This document shows positions 6,278 through 6,986 of a stretch of 6,986 nt of DNA, one piece after another; within the stretch, counting starts at the first letter, position 1; each line of letters begins with the position of its first letter. The notes under the pieces were generated by a model that was given only the letters and a program-made list of their open reading frames with translations, made no database searches and was not told the origin of the DNA. Origin of the DNA: Candidatus Aegiribacteria sp. (GTDB lineage Bacteria > Fermentibacterota > Fermentibacteria > Fermentibacterales > JCC-6); NCBI GenBank assembly GCA_030600975.1, contig JAUVUL010000092.1, positions 1 through 6,986 on the forward strand. The letters run 5' to 3'. The position numbers and the translations under genes are program-made.

Positions 6278-6931
6278 CCCCTTCCCCCCTCACTGGCAAT
6301 CCTGGATACAATTCCCAGAGTTCCGATGGTAACCATGAGATTAGATCCTCCCCATGAAATGAGTGGAAGCGGCATGCCGGTAGACGGAAACATCCTGGTA
6401 ACCACAGCAATATGAATGAAGACCCCAAGAGCAATTGAGGCTATCAGTCCTCCGGAAACCAGGTAACCGAACAGATGATCAGCATTTTCGGCAATAGTCC
6501 ATCCTGACAGCAGCAGCAGGAGCAGCAGAGTCAGTATCAGAAGAACACCGGCAAATCCTGACTCCTCACCTATAACGGCAAGTATGTAATCCGAGAACGC
6601 CTCCGGCAGAAAGCCTCTCTGCTGCCTGCCCCTGCCGATGCCCCTTCCCATTATTCCTCCGCTTCCCAGTGCGATACAAGCCTGTTCAGGCTGATAAGTT
6701 GACGCCTCTGCAGCATCTCCGGGAGAAAACCAGCTGATCAGTCTTTCTCTTCTGTATTCGGATGAAAAAACGACTACTGAAGCCAGGGCAAGCATGAGCA
6801 GGAAAAGAACCAGAATATCCTTGAATCTGGATTCAGCAAGGAACAGAACTGTAGCCATGACAAGGAGTATGTACATTCCTCCGGCAAAATCAGGCTGAAA
6901 TGCAACCAGAGCTGCCGGGATCAGGGCAAGA
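6274..6931 (-). CDS. ftsW: FtsW, SEDS-family septal glycan polymerase, C-terminal part (5' end missing)
   Basis: FtsW is a polytopic inner-membrane glycosyltransferase that polymerises lipid II into septal peptidoglycan with its partner class B PBP. About 218 residues are trustworthy; roughly the N-terminal 130-150 residues expected for the family are missing. The preserved part starts near LALIPAALVAFQPDF, matching the conserved QPDxG region. It continues through hydrophobic spans, the extracytoplasmic YQPEQACIALGSGG and GRGIGRGRQQRGFLPEAFSD segment with the conserved LPE and Asp, IGEESG, a Leu-rich span, and HIAVVTRMFPSTGMPLP followed by ISWGGSNL. These are SEDS signatures; position beside murG favours FtsW over RodA. 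An ATG at 6874-6876 is internal, because in-frame family-like sequence continues upstream of it. The frame stays open to 6986, but codons beyond 6931 read CSHDKEYV-like sequence from the inverted terminal copy and should not be trusted. The TGA stop overlaps the murG start by 4 bases. Confidence 0.93.
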
Positions 6932-6986
6932 ACATACTCCTTGTCATGGCTACAGTTCTGTTCCTTGCTGAATCCAGATTCAAGGA
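6818..6986. repeat. 55-bp perfect inverted repeat ending exactly at the window edge (probable assembly foldback)
   Basis: Positions 6932-6986 are an exact reverse complement of 6818-6872, separated by 59 unique bases (6873-6931). The match stops at 6873/6931 (A versus a required T) and on the other side runs to the last base of the window. The inner arm encodes normal in-frame FtsW (LLVMATVLFLAESRFK); the outer arm, read in the ftsW frame, gives polar sequence unlike a SEDS membrane region. The outer arm is therefore the probable artefact. A length of exactly 55 bases is also a common assembler k-mer size, which suggests a graph foldback. A real terminal hairpin is much less likely. Confidence 0.9.

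Noticed and set aside
6508..6528. CAG-rich triplet repeat as a microsatellite
   Set aside because: On the coding strand it is a run of CTG leucine codons in an FtsW membrane span, interrupted by a CTC codon; it is ordinary coding sequence.
6274..6931. RodA instead of FtsW
   Set aside because: The SEDS motifs alone do not separate them well, but the 4-base overlap with murG inside a dcw cluster strongly favours FtsW.
6818..6986. A biological covalently closed hairpin end, transposon terminal inverted repeat or recombination site
   Set aside because: The repeat lies within ftsW coding sequence, no transposase or telomere resolvase is present, arms are 100% identical, and the match stops only at the sequence end; a foldback artefact explains it more simply.

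Overview
This window is a bacterial division and cell wall (dcw) gene cluster. All recognisable genes lie on the minus strand, so the biological reading order runs from high to low coordinates: ftsW (5' end missing), murG, murC, ftsQ, ftsA, ftsZ. After a short AT-rich gap comes the N-terminal part of a radical SAM protein that runs off the left edge. Coding density is very high, and the gap at 642-758 is the only real intergenic space. I see no tRNA, rRNA, CRISPR array, insertion sequence or phage gene.

Region by region: 6274-6931 carries the C-terminal half of the septal glycan polymerase FtsW. 5207-6277 is MurG, which makes lipid II. 3885-5207 is MurC, the UDP-MurNAc L-alanine ligase. 3172-3888 is FtsQ, the POTRA divisome scaffold. 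1931-3175 is FtsA, the actin-like membrane anchor. 759-1913 is FtsZ, the tubulin-like ring GTPase. Neighbouring genes overlap by 4, 1, 4 and 4 bases from ftsW to ftsA, and ftsZ follows ftsA after 17 bases. This indicates one mRNA with translational coupling: precursor synthesis (MurC, MurG), septal polymerisation (FtsW) and ring assembly (FtsQ, FtsA, FtsZ) are expressed together. murB and ddl, often found between murC and ftsQ in other phyla, are absent from that position.

The organism is a diderm-type or candidate-phylum bacterium with roughly balanced base composition. Several MurC motifs (EADEYDRAFL, LPIYPAREKPIPGVTS) resemble Bacteroidota/FCB-type MurC proteins more than proteobacterial ones. 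This is a weak clue, and I cannot assign a phylum.

The most unusual structure is at the right edge. The last 55 bases (6932-6986) are an exact reverse complement of 6818-6872, inside ftsW. The inner copy encodes good FtsW sequence and the terminal copy does not, so the terminal copy is best explained as an assembly or library foldback rather than biology. I do not see a previously undescribed system. The points that deserve a second look are the foldback, the FtsZ start and C-terminal tail, motif deviations in MurC, MurG and FtsA, and the radical SAM gene placed directly behind ftsZ.
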